From Medicago truncatula (taxonomy: Eukaryota > Streptophyta > Magnoliopsida > Fabales > Fabaceae), in contig NC_053049.1 in the NCBI RefSeq assembly GCF_003473485.1, forward strand, positions 11,904,001 through 11,968,000: a stretch of 64,000 nucleotides of DNA, given 5' to 3'. Within the stretch, counting starts at the first letter, position 1; every line of letters begins with the position of its first letter. The translations under genes were made by a program, and so were the position numbers. The notes beneath the pieces are model-generated. The model worked only from the letters and a program-made list of their open reading frames with translations, had not been told where the DNA came from and did no database searches. Of the stretch, positions 25,331-36,019 are shown in pieces.

Positions 25331-26782
25331 CTCCCTCCGTCCCATATTAAACGATCTAGTTGACTTCGACACACGTACCAATGCATATATTTTATTTTTG
25401 ATATCTTCAATTCTCTATTAAAAAAAAATTATGAAAACTTAATATTTTAAAAATATTCATTGAGACGATTCCAACAACATCTTACAGGATATTATTTATC
25501 TTTGTGAATTAGTAGAAAAATATGGTTAAGGTATATTAAGTATCGACTAGCCTTTCTTAGTAATATTATTATTGTTGATTTGTGTTATTTTAGTGATATA
25601 TTGTTTTCTTTTTTATTTATCTTCGTCTTGATATTTTGGAATGAGAGATAGAAAATTAGAGAGAGATATAGTGAAAAATGAGAGAGATTAGTCTACTTTT
25701 TGAGGTAATTACGAGCATATTTACTTTAATATTTCCAAAAGGTGGTCCATATGATTTTTTTTTTTGTTTTTATGTAATTTGTAAGAAATGACTATTTCAT
25801 AGTAATTTTGATAAGAAAAACTTATACTATATTTGTTTGTACAAATATATTTTTATTTTATGATATTAAAATAACGGGTAGAGATCTTAAAATAGATCAT
25901 TGTGATATAAAATATTCAAGTTGATCAAAATTCATTTATTATAATATAAAATATTCATATGATACATCGTGTGGCTATAATTAAATCATTTATTTTTCAC
26001 TGAATTTATGTTCAAGGTAAAATGGGACGAACTGCAATGCAATCGTTCCAAACTTTGTCATTCCTCTTCAAAATTTCAGTTTTGTTTTTGGCATATGCTG
26101 GCCATTGGAGTGCATTTCTTGTCAAGTCATAATGGCATGATTTTCCAACATCATTCACAAGGCTATGACAACAATAATCACTAATAATCTGATTTCCAAC
26201 AAATACACCAGAGAATATTTGTTTCCCACATTCTGCAGGCTTTAATTTGCTTGCACAATTAGTTAAATACTTCTCATACGGCGACAATGGCTTTGGGGCA
26301 GAAGCAACATCATTAGAAGGACCTCCAGAAGGTGGCTGAGAAATTTGAAAACAAAATGAGGTTGTGAAAAGCAAAGTAAAACTGATCATAATAGTTACAA
26401 CATCGTAAAAGCCATTGAATGATGTCATGCCTATTTAGAGAATGATACTTTAATCAAAGTCTTGAAGATGATTTGCTTAGTTGTATTGGTTATCAACATA
26501 TTCTTATTTATAATATATGTGACTCTATATTAACGTAAAAATGTATTTAGTATGTTGTTCTAACTCTCATAAAATACTAAGAAAGGTAAGTTTTCAAGTT
26601 CTAGAGAAACCGAGATTTTTTATTGTTTTTTTAACTTCTCAAACAACTTTACATATTAAAATAATCTAATTTTGTAACTTGCAAAAGTTAATGTTACATT
26701 TTAAAACGATACTTAAATTTATACAATAAATCAGATTATTTTTTATTTCGAAGAAATCTCATTTATTGAGGGACGGAGGGAG
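25331..26782. mobile_element. Stowaway-like element carrying a prolamin-like gene
   Basis: Inverted ends CTCCCTCCGTCCC (25331-25343) and GGGACGGAGGGAG (26770-26782), each flanked by TA (25329-25330 and 26783-26784), as in Stowaway/Tc1-mariner MITEs. The left 200 bp look like ordinary MITE sequence. From about 25537 to 26761 the sequence is colinear with the array unit (gene, leader and both flanks), ending only a few bases before the right inverted end. The element thus holds a full copy of the gene with its promoter. Confidence 0.75.
26012..26428 (-). CDS. Secreted prolamin-like protein, copy 6 (inside MITE)
   Basis: 138 residues with all six domain cysteines (C58, C67, C86, C87, C98, C130). 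It has the Q80/D84 variant and its own changes in the signal-peptide region: T2, M14, S16, F25, and F27-Q28 for S27-E28. The frame is open and the minus-strand TATA box is kept, so it could be expressed. It lies about 15.7 kb from array copy 5, beyond KEA and eIF3G, within the inverted ends of a Stowaway-like element. It shares the GATCATAAT variant with array copy 5. Confidence 0.85.
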   Translation of the reverse strand: MTSFNGFYDVVTIMISFTLLFTTSFCFQISQPPSGGPSNDVASAPKPLSPYEKYLTNCASKLKPAECGKQIFSGVFVGNQIISDYCCHSLVNDVGKSCHYDLTRNALQWPAYAKNKTEILKRNDKVWNDCIAVRPILP

Positions 26783-26784
26783 TA

Positions 26785-27974
26785 TAATGTTTAATTTTTG
26801 TCTTAAATAAAGTAATGAGTAAATAGTCAATTTCCCCCCTGAAATTGTAAGTTTCATCAATTATCCCCCTGAAATTAACAAAATTTCAATTACCCCCCAA
26901 AAATTTCACAATGTTAGTCAATTTACCCCCTCCGTCAAATTTTTCTGTTAGTGAACATGACGTTTTGCAAATATCCCCCTGAAATTTTGCACTTATATGC
27001 AAAATGCCCCCCAAACTTAAAAATTTATATTATTTTTTTCTTAAAAACAAACAATTAATAGTTAAATATTAAAGTTAACTATTAATTTTGTAGTTTGGAA
27101 AAACCACATACATATATACATCAAATTATTTTTAAAGTTACATGTGATTAATATATTACTGATGACCTGCAACAACAGGTAACTAATACTGGCTTGACCT
27201 ACAAATGCAAGTTATAAGACCAACATAAAAAATAAAATAAAAAATAAAAAATAAAAAAAAACTTATAAATGCATGTCCTACCATACATGACCCATAAGGG
27301 TTGCCTACCTCAAACGGCGCCCCACTTTCATGGTCAAAAGTGGTACTAAACTGAAATGAATAGGTATAAGAAGATGCAACTACTCCTGACTTCTCAGATG
27401 ATTGGAGCAGGTGATGTTCTATATGTGAGGAACCTATAGAAAACATGAGAGGAGCCTGAATTTTTCAGTCAGTGATGTTATCTTTTACTTGTTAAATGAG
27501 TACATGGAGATAGGCATGTTTGATTTCGCAGGTGAATGATAACAACCTACACGTCATAGTGTAAACATGATCATTTCTAGCATTTGTCACTTCTTGCAAG
27601 CAAATGACATTTTTTTTAAATACTTTTCGCTTCAAATTTCAAGAGCGAACAATTGAAGTCATGTGCACGCATGCATATATACGCATGGATAAGATCCTAA
27701 TTCTGAACACATTTTTGTATAGTTCTTCAATTGAATGCCCTTCCATAGATTATTATAGATTTGGGAAATTTTCATTAATACAAATAAATTTGACTCAACA
27801 TAAAACAATTTAAACACAGTACCGCTCAAAATCCCCAGATCTAAAGACCAATTTCTATTTTAACCAAAATATCCCAACCTAACATATTTCAGGCAAAATC
27901 AAGAAATCTTAATCATGCATTCTAGCTGCAATAGATCTTTAGGCCAAATCAATTAGCCATTCTAGCCACATCTA
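26785..27974. other. Region downstream of Taspase: MITE remnant and exon-like frame
   Basis: 26820-27010 resembles one half of a MITE family rich in 'cccctgaaatt' blocks, related in style to 61722-62010. 27232-27260 is low-complexity AAAAT repeat. On the minus strand 27312-27435 is an open stretch bounded by AG and GT that could be an exon, but I do not recognise its product. No complete gene seen. Confidence 0.35.
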
Positions 27975-30900
27975 TTATCCATTTGAAAGATCTATTCGTG
28001 CTCCAAATTGATCTATAGCAGTCCTGCTTTGTTGTTTTGTACTCCTAAGAATCAAAACCTGGATCATACCACAACGTATCAGATTGGAGGACATAAAAAG
28101 ATAAACCAGATGTTGAACAAAACCGTAAACCAGATGTTGAAAGCTATGCGTACTACCATGTGATGATTTATTTTAATTATCCTTAATGATGATGATTATG
28201 ATATTAAAGCTTCATATGATGAAAAATTACAAAGTCATGATTATGCTACCTTGGGTCGTTCCATAGAACTTCCATAATATCCTACTCCAAAAGACAAGGA
28301 AGTGTATGCAGCCGCAATTTCTACCGCTGTTAACCTTGATTTTCCTTGACCCTAGAGAAAACAAGATTAAGTAATATTCCCAAAACTATTGACTGGAAAA
28401 GTTGAAGAGACTCACTACTATAGATGTATCTGACTGCACAACCAAGATCCCTGCGCTGCTATCAGTACCGCATCTACTGCTATCCTCAGAAACAGATCGT
28501 AGAACTTTGGTGCAGGCGGAGGCAGCACCAGACTGTGAGCTGAAGAAAAATGAATATCAGAAAATCTGGTGCATGCAGTGTTGCTATAAAATGAAAAGCT
28601 AATTAAAAAAATTGAAACTTCAATCAACTATACAAGAAAGCTAAAAATACAAATTTCAATTATGTAATCCAACACTGCACAACAAGTACATTTAAAATTT
28701 TAAGATTAAAATGATGCATTTTTAATTCTTTGAATTTCTCAACCAAGTAAGTAAAATACTTGGCAACTGCATAGTTCATCAATATGATATTAAACAAGTG
28801 TAAAATACAATGAAAAGCATAACATATATGTTTGATATGTAAACTTCAATGAAAAGCATCCTTTTATCACATGTCTTCAGCGTCAAACATAGAAAAGATA
28901 GCACAGATGGATTTTAGACGCTCAACATACTGCCTTATTTCTCTGCTGGAGTGCCCTTAAAACACCAGCTCATTCTTTATGATGAAAGAAAAGGTCCCTA
29001 GTGTGACATATCTCATCACATCAATGAATCACCATAACACTTTCCTTTAAATATAAAAATAGTAAATCAAAAAGGGCATGGTACAACTGAAACAAAATCA
29101 AACCCTATATGTTCCCGAAGGTGTAGCCTAGTGGTATGGGTTAAGCACTGAAGAAGTATTAAAGAAGTTCGGGGTTCGATCCATGCTGCTAACAAATTCC
29201 CCCTCCCTCTAACAAACTAACCACTAGCATTTCACTAAAAAAAACTAAAAACAAATCCTATATACTGCGGAAAAAAAAACATCTCCCTATTTCTTATAAA
29301 AATATAATCATTTATAAGTGAGACGGTCATACAGTGAGATTGAAACAATGCATTCCCTAGCTGCAAATCCTTTCATTAGGTTCTCTCCTGCACCAGACAC
29401 ACAACAGCCAGCCATGAATGGAGCACCAAAGGGACCTTTTGATGACGCCCAACAACCTGAACCATACATTGCTGCTAGCCCTACTCGTCCACTAACCTGT
29501 TGAATATTTTGTATTATATATAATTACGAGAATCACTTTCAATTCTAATCTGCAAACTGGAGCACTAAAAAAAATCAAACCAAGAAAATCATTAATCACC
29601 TTTAGAGCAATACCACCACTAGAGGCTCCAGATGCTACATTCCCCTCATTGTCTACACAAATAACCCCAACGGTATCCATTACTTGATCTTCCAAAGCAT
29701 AATCTGCATCATAAGGGTCATGGCTTTGGCATGTTAAAGTTCTTATGGGGTGGCATACTGATGTAACAGTTTATTGGAAATAATGCTGATGAAAATCTTT
29801 GTTTTCTCTTCTCATAAATTACAATGATAAAATTTGTTCGCCAATTAGCTTTGTTCATATAGGCACTAGCATTGAAGCATGAGAGGAAAAATACACTTGG
29901 GTGCCAAATGCATTTATGCCATTGACAAAGGCCAATTTTACAGTTCAAGGTAGCTAAAAGTGTAAATGCATTTAGGATTAAGTGTTGCTGCATCAAATTC
30001 CAGTTGTGCTCAATCATATGACTCTGCAAGGTATAGACTGTGATTCTAGTTTGATGATTGAAAACAAGTGTGATTCTAGTTGGAAGCACAAAGAAGGGTT
30101 ACTTCTGTTGGAAGTTTGCTATTAAATACCTGGCATTTCAGTACTTTGACATGGAGAAGAATTGCCATTTGAAAGAGAGTTCACTGTCTTCGATCTAGCA
30201 GCTTCAAACATAGATTTGTACTTGATCCATTGTGTTTTTGCCCTTTCTGTGATCAGCCACTGTTATGAGATACACTCAAAATTCTGAAATGATATGACTT
30301 AATAATAAGCTCCTATGCAGAATTTAAATCATGATTGAAAATAAGACCTCATTGGCCTCTGCTATACTTGGTGGCAAACCAATATCCTTAGATTTCGCCC
30401 ATTCACGAGCCCCTTCCCCCACCAGGAAGCTGCAGAGATATCACAAATTCCCATATCAATACAGATTTGTCACATGAGGTGAAATAGAGAAGGCATTCTT
30501 AAACATTAATTATGGTGGTAAGTGTTGTGGTAACAAAAATATTTTGGCTACAAAAACAGAAAGGTTGAGAAGTCATTACATTGGAGGAATTCGACCTAGC
30601 AATGGAGATCCCATCGTTTGCTCTTTGGCCAATAAAGCAGCAATTTGTATAGCATTTCGCACACCTGGTCTAAAATTAATGGAATAAATACATAAAAAAA
30701 CATGACAGAAAATTTGAGATATGAAAGTAAATTCCAAAGTGAGTAATAGCCATGCACAAGATTTTAGATTTCCCTGATAAGTAAAAATTTATAAACTACT
30801 CAGCTAAGCACGTGAAAAACGAGATACATCATATTTTTCGTGCAAATGGACAAAGTGTGAATGTGAAAAAGAATGAGATATAATGGTATCGATATACGCT

Positions 30901-32980
30901 TTCATTTTCCAGCTACTAACTCAACCAATTTGTACCATTATCAAATTAGCATATAAAAGCTCTAGATACTAGATCAGGTACTATATGTAATGTCAACTTA
31001 GGGTAAAGTACCTGGCACAGCTCCAACAGCACCAAACACTCCAGATTTTCCATCCATTATACTGGCATCACACTCTACACTACCATTTTCTGTCAAATTA
31101 GACCCCCTGCCAGCATTTGTGCTCGGATCATCCTTCAACAAAAGAAGCTCACGTTAAACTATTATTACAGGACAGGGCAATCAGAGTACACCAAAATGTG
31201 AGCTCGGATCAAAGATCATGAAAATTTTCAATGTATTATATTTGCACTCTAATTTTTCCAAGCAAAAATATATCTTTTGCCATTTTTCCTTTCCTTTCAT
31301 GAAATGTTATAAAATAATGGAAATTTATTAAAAAAAAGAATGAATTCTTATGATTGGTAATTTTTTGTGTGACCTCTTTACAAAGTGTGCTAAAGGAACA
31401 AACACAACACATTGATGTGCTGAAGAGACAATTAATGATGATTTTAATTTTAGAAATGGTTTTTCAAAACTCCAAAAGGGCTAAAAACTATTTTTTTTTT
31501 TTTTTTGGTACAAGGGCTAAAAACTATTTAATTGATGTAAGGAGAGTATTAGATTTATAAAGTATAAGGTGATATAACTATTTGTTACATCCAGAGGAAG
31601 AGTGGAGGAATATGGCTGAAATTGTCAAGTTTGTTTATGTTATGATTATCTTTGTTTCCCCATTTCTTTTTTCAATGAACCTTGACGGTAAGCCATTTTT
31701 TATCCTTTTCAAATTTTCTTCTTTACTAAGTAAACAATATTCCATCCCATTTAGTTAACACTCTTTTATTCTCTTCTTCCATTACAGCGGAAAATATATG
31801 TGATGGAGATTATGATTGTAATCCAAATGAATGGTGGTGCCCACCTAATTATGTACTGAAGTGTATAAATTACCAATGTTCATGTATTGGATTCACACCG
31901 GCAATATATGCGTTGGATTAACACAGGCAATATATTTTGTGCCCATATGAGTTTGTATTTACTATTTAGTTCTAAACCCCAAGAGAATACACAAACGCCC
32001 TGCGAGAATATTATGATATGTCATTTAGTTATCGTGTTGGAACGCAATAATTTGAAGAAAAAAAAGTTCTTTCTACTTTCAAGAACCTTGTAGCTATGGC
32101 TTGTACTCTAATATGATGGTAACAAAATAAAATATGGTAGCCAAGAACATTATTTTGTTTGTCTTCTTCTCTGTTAATTCTAGACATAACGCCATGGCCT
32201 TCAATTCAGGCATAACACATTTTCTTTCTAAACCTACCGCCTATCAGAATATTTTAACTGCCACATTGAAAAATATTTTTTATTTTACTTCTAAACTTAT
32301 ACTTTTATATTTAGTCATAATATTGTTACACTTCATTTTATATTTCTCTTGCATTTTAATTTTTTTAACAACTTCGGAAGGTTTGTAAGATTTTAAAAGT
32401 TATGTAACGACAATAATAATAACAGTAGTAGTAGTAGTAATAATATTAATATTAATCATAATAATAAAAATATACAAGAAGCAAACATTTTTGGGGCCTA
32501 TTTGGATAAACTGCTTATTTGCAGCTTATAGAACAAACACTTATGTATAAGCTCACATAAGCTATTTCTATAGCAAAGAACAAAATAAAGTTAATTTTTT
32601 GTATATGCTATAAGTTGTTTTTATAAGCTATAATAGAGAACTTATGAAAATACGTTAAAAAAAGCTTTTGAAAATTATGTAAGTTGTTTTCATAAATCTT
32701 CCCGAACAAAGTCTCCGAATGACTATGAGTGAGACATTATTAGAGTGAATTGATATACCTCCAAGAGTTGAATGGCGGCGACAACAGCATCTAAGGAGAG
32801 ACCTGAACCGTGTTGAAGGACGGAAGCGGCGGCAAGGCAAGCGCGGTTCATGGCGGATCTGAGAGGTTTGTGATTGGAAGGAGAGTGGTAACCTGCGCCT
32901 ACATGAACAGCAACAAAGAATCTCTTTTTCTCACTGCTGCTGCCGGTGACGGTGGCAGCGGTAATACCATCCTCCTCCAT
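27975..32980 (-). CDS. TASP1: Threonine aspartase (Taspase-1 type), 10 exons
   Basis: Ntn-hydrolase of the asparaginase-2 family, which matures by self-cleavage before a catalytic Thr; plant substrates are poorly known. Exons (minus): 32980-32759, 31132-31012, 30664-30580, 30429-30348, 30259-30130, 29703-29600, 29496-29333, 28539-28416, 28351-28250, 28058-27975, giving 405 residues. The N-terminal region has the Val-His-Val-Gly-Ala-Gly-Tyr-His stretch and [14 protein letters not shown]. Exon 6 holds [10 protein letters not shown] with the nucleophile Thr224 after Asp223, then [11 protein letters not shown]. The last exon ends in an Arg-Ile-Asp-Leu tail. All junctions are GT/AG and in frame. 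The start at 32980 gives a MEEDG N-terminus like other plant forms; Met at 33007 is an in-frame alternative. Intron 1 (1626 bp) encloses an NCR-type gene on the other strand. Confidence 0.93.
29114..29245 (+). mobile_element. tRNA-like SINE scrap in Taspase intron 7
   Basis: A-box-like TAGCCTAGTGGTA and B-box-like GGGTTCGATCC, with 'ccactagcatttcac' and an A-run at the 3' side. It lies between Taspase exons 7 and 8. It is a different subfamily from the copies near the SDR genes. Confidence 0.4.
31476..31526 (-). mobile_element. Tail-only retroposon insertion with 15-bp target duplication
   Basis: Direct repeats AAGGGCTAAAAACTA at 31476-31490 and 31512-31526 flank only about 21 bp: a T-run plus GGTAC. 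This looks like the insertion of almost nothing but a retroelement poly(A) tail in minus orientation. It sits in the presumed promoter of the NCR-type gene. Confidence 0.6.
31556..31562 (+). promoter_or_regulatory. TATA box of the NCR-type gene
   Basis: TATAAAG at 31556-31562, about 50 bp upstream of the ATG at 31612. This implies a very short 5' leader, which fits a small secreted-peptide gene. Confidence 0.45.
31612..31921 (+). CDS. Nodule-specific cysteine-rich (NCR)-type peptide
   Basis: Exons 31612-31687 and 31788-31921, with a 100-bp intron (GAC G|GTAAGC and ATTACAG|CGG), give 69 residues. Exon 1 encodes nearly the whole signal peptide ([14 protein letters not shown]..., about 1-25). 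Exon 2 encodes an acidic mature peptide with six cysteines spaced C-x5-C-x6-C-x7-C-x4-C-x-C. The [10 protein letters not shown] start, the signal-peptide/mature split at the intron and the Cys spacing are the classic NCR layout of IRLC legumes. NCR peptides enter symbiosomes and drive bacteroid differentiation. The gene lies wholly inside intron 1 of the Taspase gene on the opposite strand. It is too short for simple ORF calling. Expression is not shown by sequence. Confidence 0.85.
32495..32712. mobile_element. MITE in Taspase intron 1
   Basis: Ends read GGGGCCTATTTGGATAAAC and, in reverse, GACTTTGTTCGGGAAGATT, with internal 'ataagctgcaaataagc' style inverted blocks. It resembles a common legume MITE family also seen in pieces at about 11800-12180. 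The target duplication is not clear. It sits next to Taspase exon 1. Confidence 0.45.
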
Positions 32981-34598
32981 TGCAATTGAGGAGTAGCAGC
33001 AGTTCAATTCAATTGAGAAGAAGGTGTAAGTGGAGGGTCGTATTGGAATTGGAGTATGATGATATATGCGTATTTTCGTTCTTTATTTATTTAGTTTTTG
33101 TTTAAAGGAATAGTACAACTTATTTCTAAAATAAAAGTCCAATTTAAAACTAATACACTAATTTAGTACATACATTAAATTTAAAGGACTCAAAGATGGA
33201 TTTAACCACATATGTAAAGAGATGAGTAATACTAACAACACTCATTTTAACATATTTTTTCTTACGCTTAATCTCTTATTGAATGAAATATATGTGATCA
33301 CGTTACTTTGAAAATGAATTTAACGTCGCTTCCTCTCTATTTGTTGGTACATGTGGAAGTGGCGTAACTTGGCCATCTTAAGTATTCATCTTTTTACATT
33401 GACATTTTAGGATATGATATTGCTATGATCGAAGATGAAGGCCGGCAGGGCTGTTCCTACAAAAATGGAGGCTCGGCTCTCAAATAAAAATAGGCCTCTA
33501 GTCAAAATAAAAACACATATTTTTTAAAAGAGCAAAAAAAATTATATGTTTTTTATTTTATTTTTTGAGAGAATAATTATAATGTTTGTTGTTAGAGCTT
33601 ATTGAAAGAAGAGGAGATAATATTTATGATATATAAATCTCAAATCCATAAAAATTAGGCAAAAAAAGGCCCTGTTATGCTGGGGGGAAAATTAAATGAT
33701 AAAAAAACAAAAATCAGCCCTAATGGGAGTTAAACGAGTACACAAGTTCAACATCTCCGCATTTTACCACTAGGGCCATGGCTTCCATGTTGTAAACTTT
33801 TCAATGCTATTGGTATATATTAAAATCTTCGGTGCATTTATATATATATATAATTGGGCCCCAAAATTAGGGAGGTTTAGCTCAATAGAGTTGTTTGCAC
33901 CTCCTCAGAGACGGCCATGAAGGCCGAATGGATGAGGTATGATTGTTCTTCTTCGGAGCAAGGATATATACCCGAAAAGACACTCGAACACTAAGTCAGT
34001 GAGGTTTCAACGAGTTTTGAGATTTTTCTCCAAATGAGATTTTTTTTCCGATGGTTTGTTAAGTGTGTCATGTTGGCTCAAGACTCAAACTCATATTGAG
34101 CAACTCTTGAATGGACACAAGAATTTAAACCCTCTATTTGATCACACACACATAAAAAGAAAAAGAAATAAATAATTTAATAATCATTAATTTTCAAATG
34201 ATTATAACATGTCTACTTTTTTTTTTGTGTGACCAAATAGAGGGTCTAAATTCTTATGTCCATCCAAAATTATTCACTCACATTGGCCAACCGCCAGAAT
34301 TATCCCCAAATTTTAAATGAAAAGTTTATCTAAAATATCCACAAAGTGACAATACTGAGAAGTTTGTCTAAAATAAAACTTAAAACATCTACATATAGTG
34401 TGTCCTTAAAGTACCTTCCATGAAAAATTAATTTAAACATAAATACAATTAGATGTCTGATGACCAACCAAAACACAACAATGCCAAAAAGAAAAGGATC
34501 TGTTCTCATAAAAAAACACAAAAAATACAAACAATAGCATTGTACTAAAATATGCTTGTATCAATCACTTATTTTCTAGCATCACAATGAACTCTTGA
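32981..34598. other. Taspase promoter and gene-poor AT-rich DNA
   Basis: The Taspase leader and promoter should lie at 32981 to about 33150. The rest has no recognisable gene: tRNA-like scraps near 33715-33790, a (TA) run at 33838-33851, and short frames without family features. Confidence 0.35.
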
Positions 34599-34700
34599 TC
34601 AATATGGTTTATCTTCATATCTGGAGAAAAAGAGGCCAGAAGGATTATCCTTAGGTAACAATGCCAACCTCACAATTGGTTCAGCACCTTCATAATGTGT
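34599..34700 (-). pseudogene. 3' relic of an SDR gene
   Basis: The minus strand matches the last roughly 33 codons of the neighbouring SDR genes, including the Glu-Gly-Ala-Glu ... Leu-Ala-Leu-Leu region and the final Lys-Pro-aromatic-stop. The rest of the gene is missing; a hAT-like 'ggttcggttc' repeat fragment starts at about 34733. It is the decayed end of a fourth cluster member. Confidence 0.7.
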
Positions 34701-36019
34701 AAGAGTACCTCGGAAGGATTATCTTCATATTTGGATCGGTTCGGTTCAGATTTTTTTAGAATACTCATCCAAACCGAACCAAACCGAACCGCATGTAATT
34801 TTTATTTTGGATCGATTGACATTTTACCTCAAAACCAATCCAAACCGCACCGCGAACACCCTAATCATATGGATAGAATAGTTTAATTTGTACGTTGAAT
34901 TAAATATTATGAAAAATTATGCACTTTAAAATACACTTTACCCTGCATACATCATTGCTCATAATGTTTGTCTTCTTCATTTTGTGTTGTTTAATATCTT
35001 GCATCATTGCAAAGCGTCATACTTGTTGGGCTTAAACCTTATAGAAGTCTTATGAAATCATATTTCTTGACATGTCTGACTGGTTTATTTTTTTTATTTT
35101 TTTTTATGTAGTATTTATAGTCATTTGATTGTCCTTATGAATTTTTTTTAATAACAGTAGTATTTATGGTCATTTTTTTCACTCATAAGAAAAAAAGTAG
35201 TATTTATATGGTCATTTTATAATTATTATCTCATGAGATTTGACCTTTGTCATTTGAGGTTACAAAATCAAACTCCCACCCTTAAGATGACACTTCATTG
35301 ACTTTAAGTATAGATTGTATGAAAAAGTTTTAAACGAGTTTCACTTATATTTTATTTTGATTTTTATGTTATAATATTGTCAGTGAATTAGTCGAATTGA
35401 TAAGTATTCAAGTCAAATCCTACTACCACAGTTTAAATCCTATATTAATGAGAGAACCTCGTTGATGAGTAATTTGTAAGTAGTTATGTCAGTTTTCCTT
35501 GAACTTTGAGATTTTTCACAATCATGGGAAACTTTACAACTCAATTCGCTTAAACTTCGTAATGTTCCCCTAAATATCGACGTTAGCTTAATCATTCAAT
35601 TAATTTGTATTTCATTTTTCAATGACATTTTTTTTTAGTTTTATTTTAGACAAATTTTTATTAAAATCGTTTGGAAGAATCAAATTATTTTTCTGATTAA
35701 CAAACAAAATTAAATGAGATTACTTAACTTGAAAATTTTAAACCAACTGAGCTATAATAAAAGTTTTCTAAAAGAATAATTGCCTACATAGATTAATATT
35801 GAATATGCATTTTAAAGGGAATAAAGAAATGTGATGCTCTTTACAACAACAAAAAAACAAAAGAAATATGATGTTTTTTTTAAGGGAAAAAATGTAATGT
35901 TGATGATAAGTATAAAACACGACTTCTCAAAAAAAAAAAAAAAAAAAAGTACTAACAATAGAAGTAATTATATATATATATATATCACATCTTGTTTTCT
36001 AACAGCAATTAATCCTTGA
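34701..36019. other. Intergenic DNA left of SDR gene A
   Basis: 34733-34860 is a 'ggttcggttcag / ccaaaccgaaccg' inverted block, probably a hAT-type MITE remnant. 35380-35480 is a SINE-like scrap. A-run 35930-35948 and (TA)n 35971-35984 follow. No gene seen. Confidence 0.4.
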
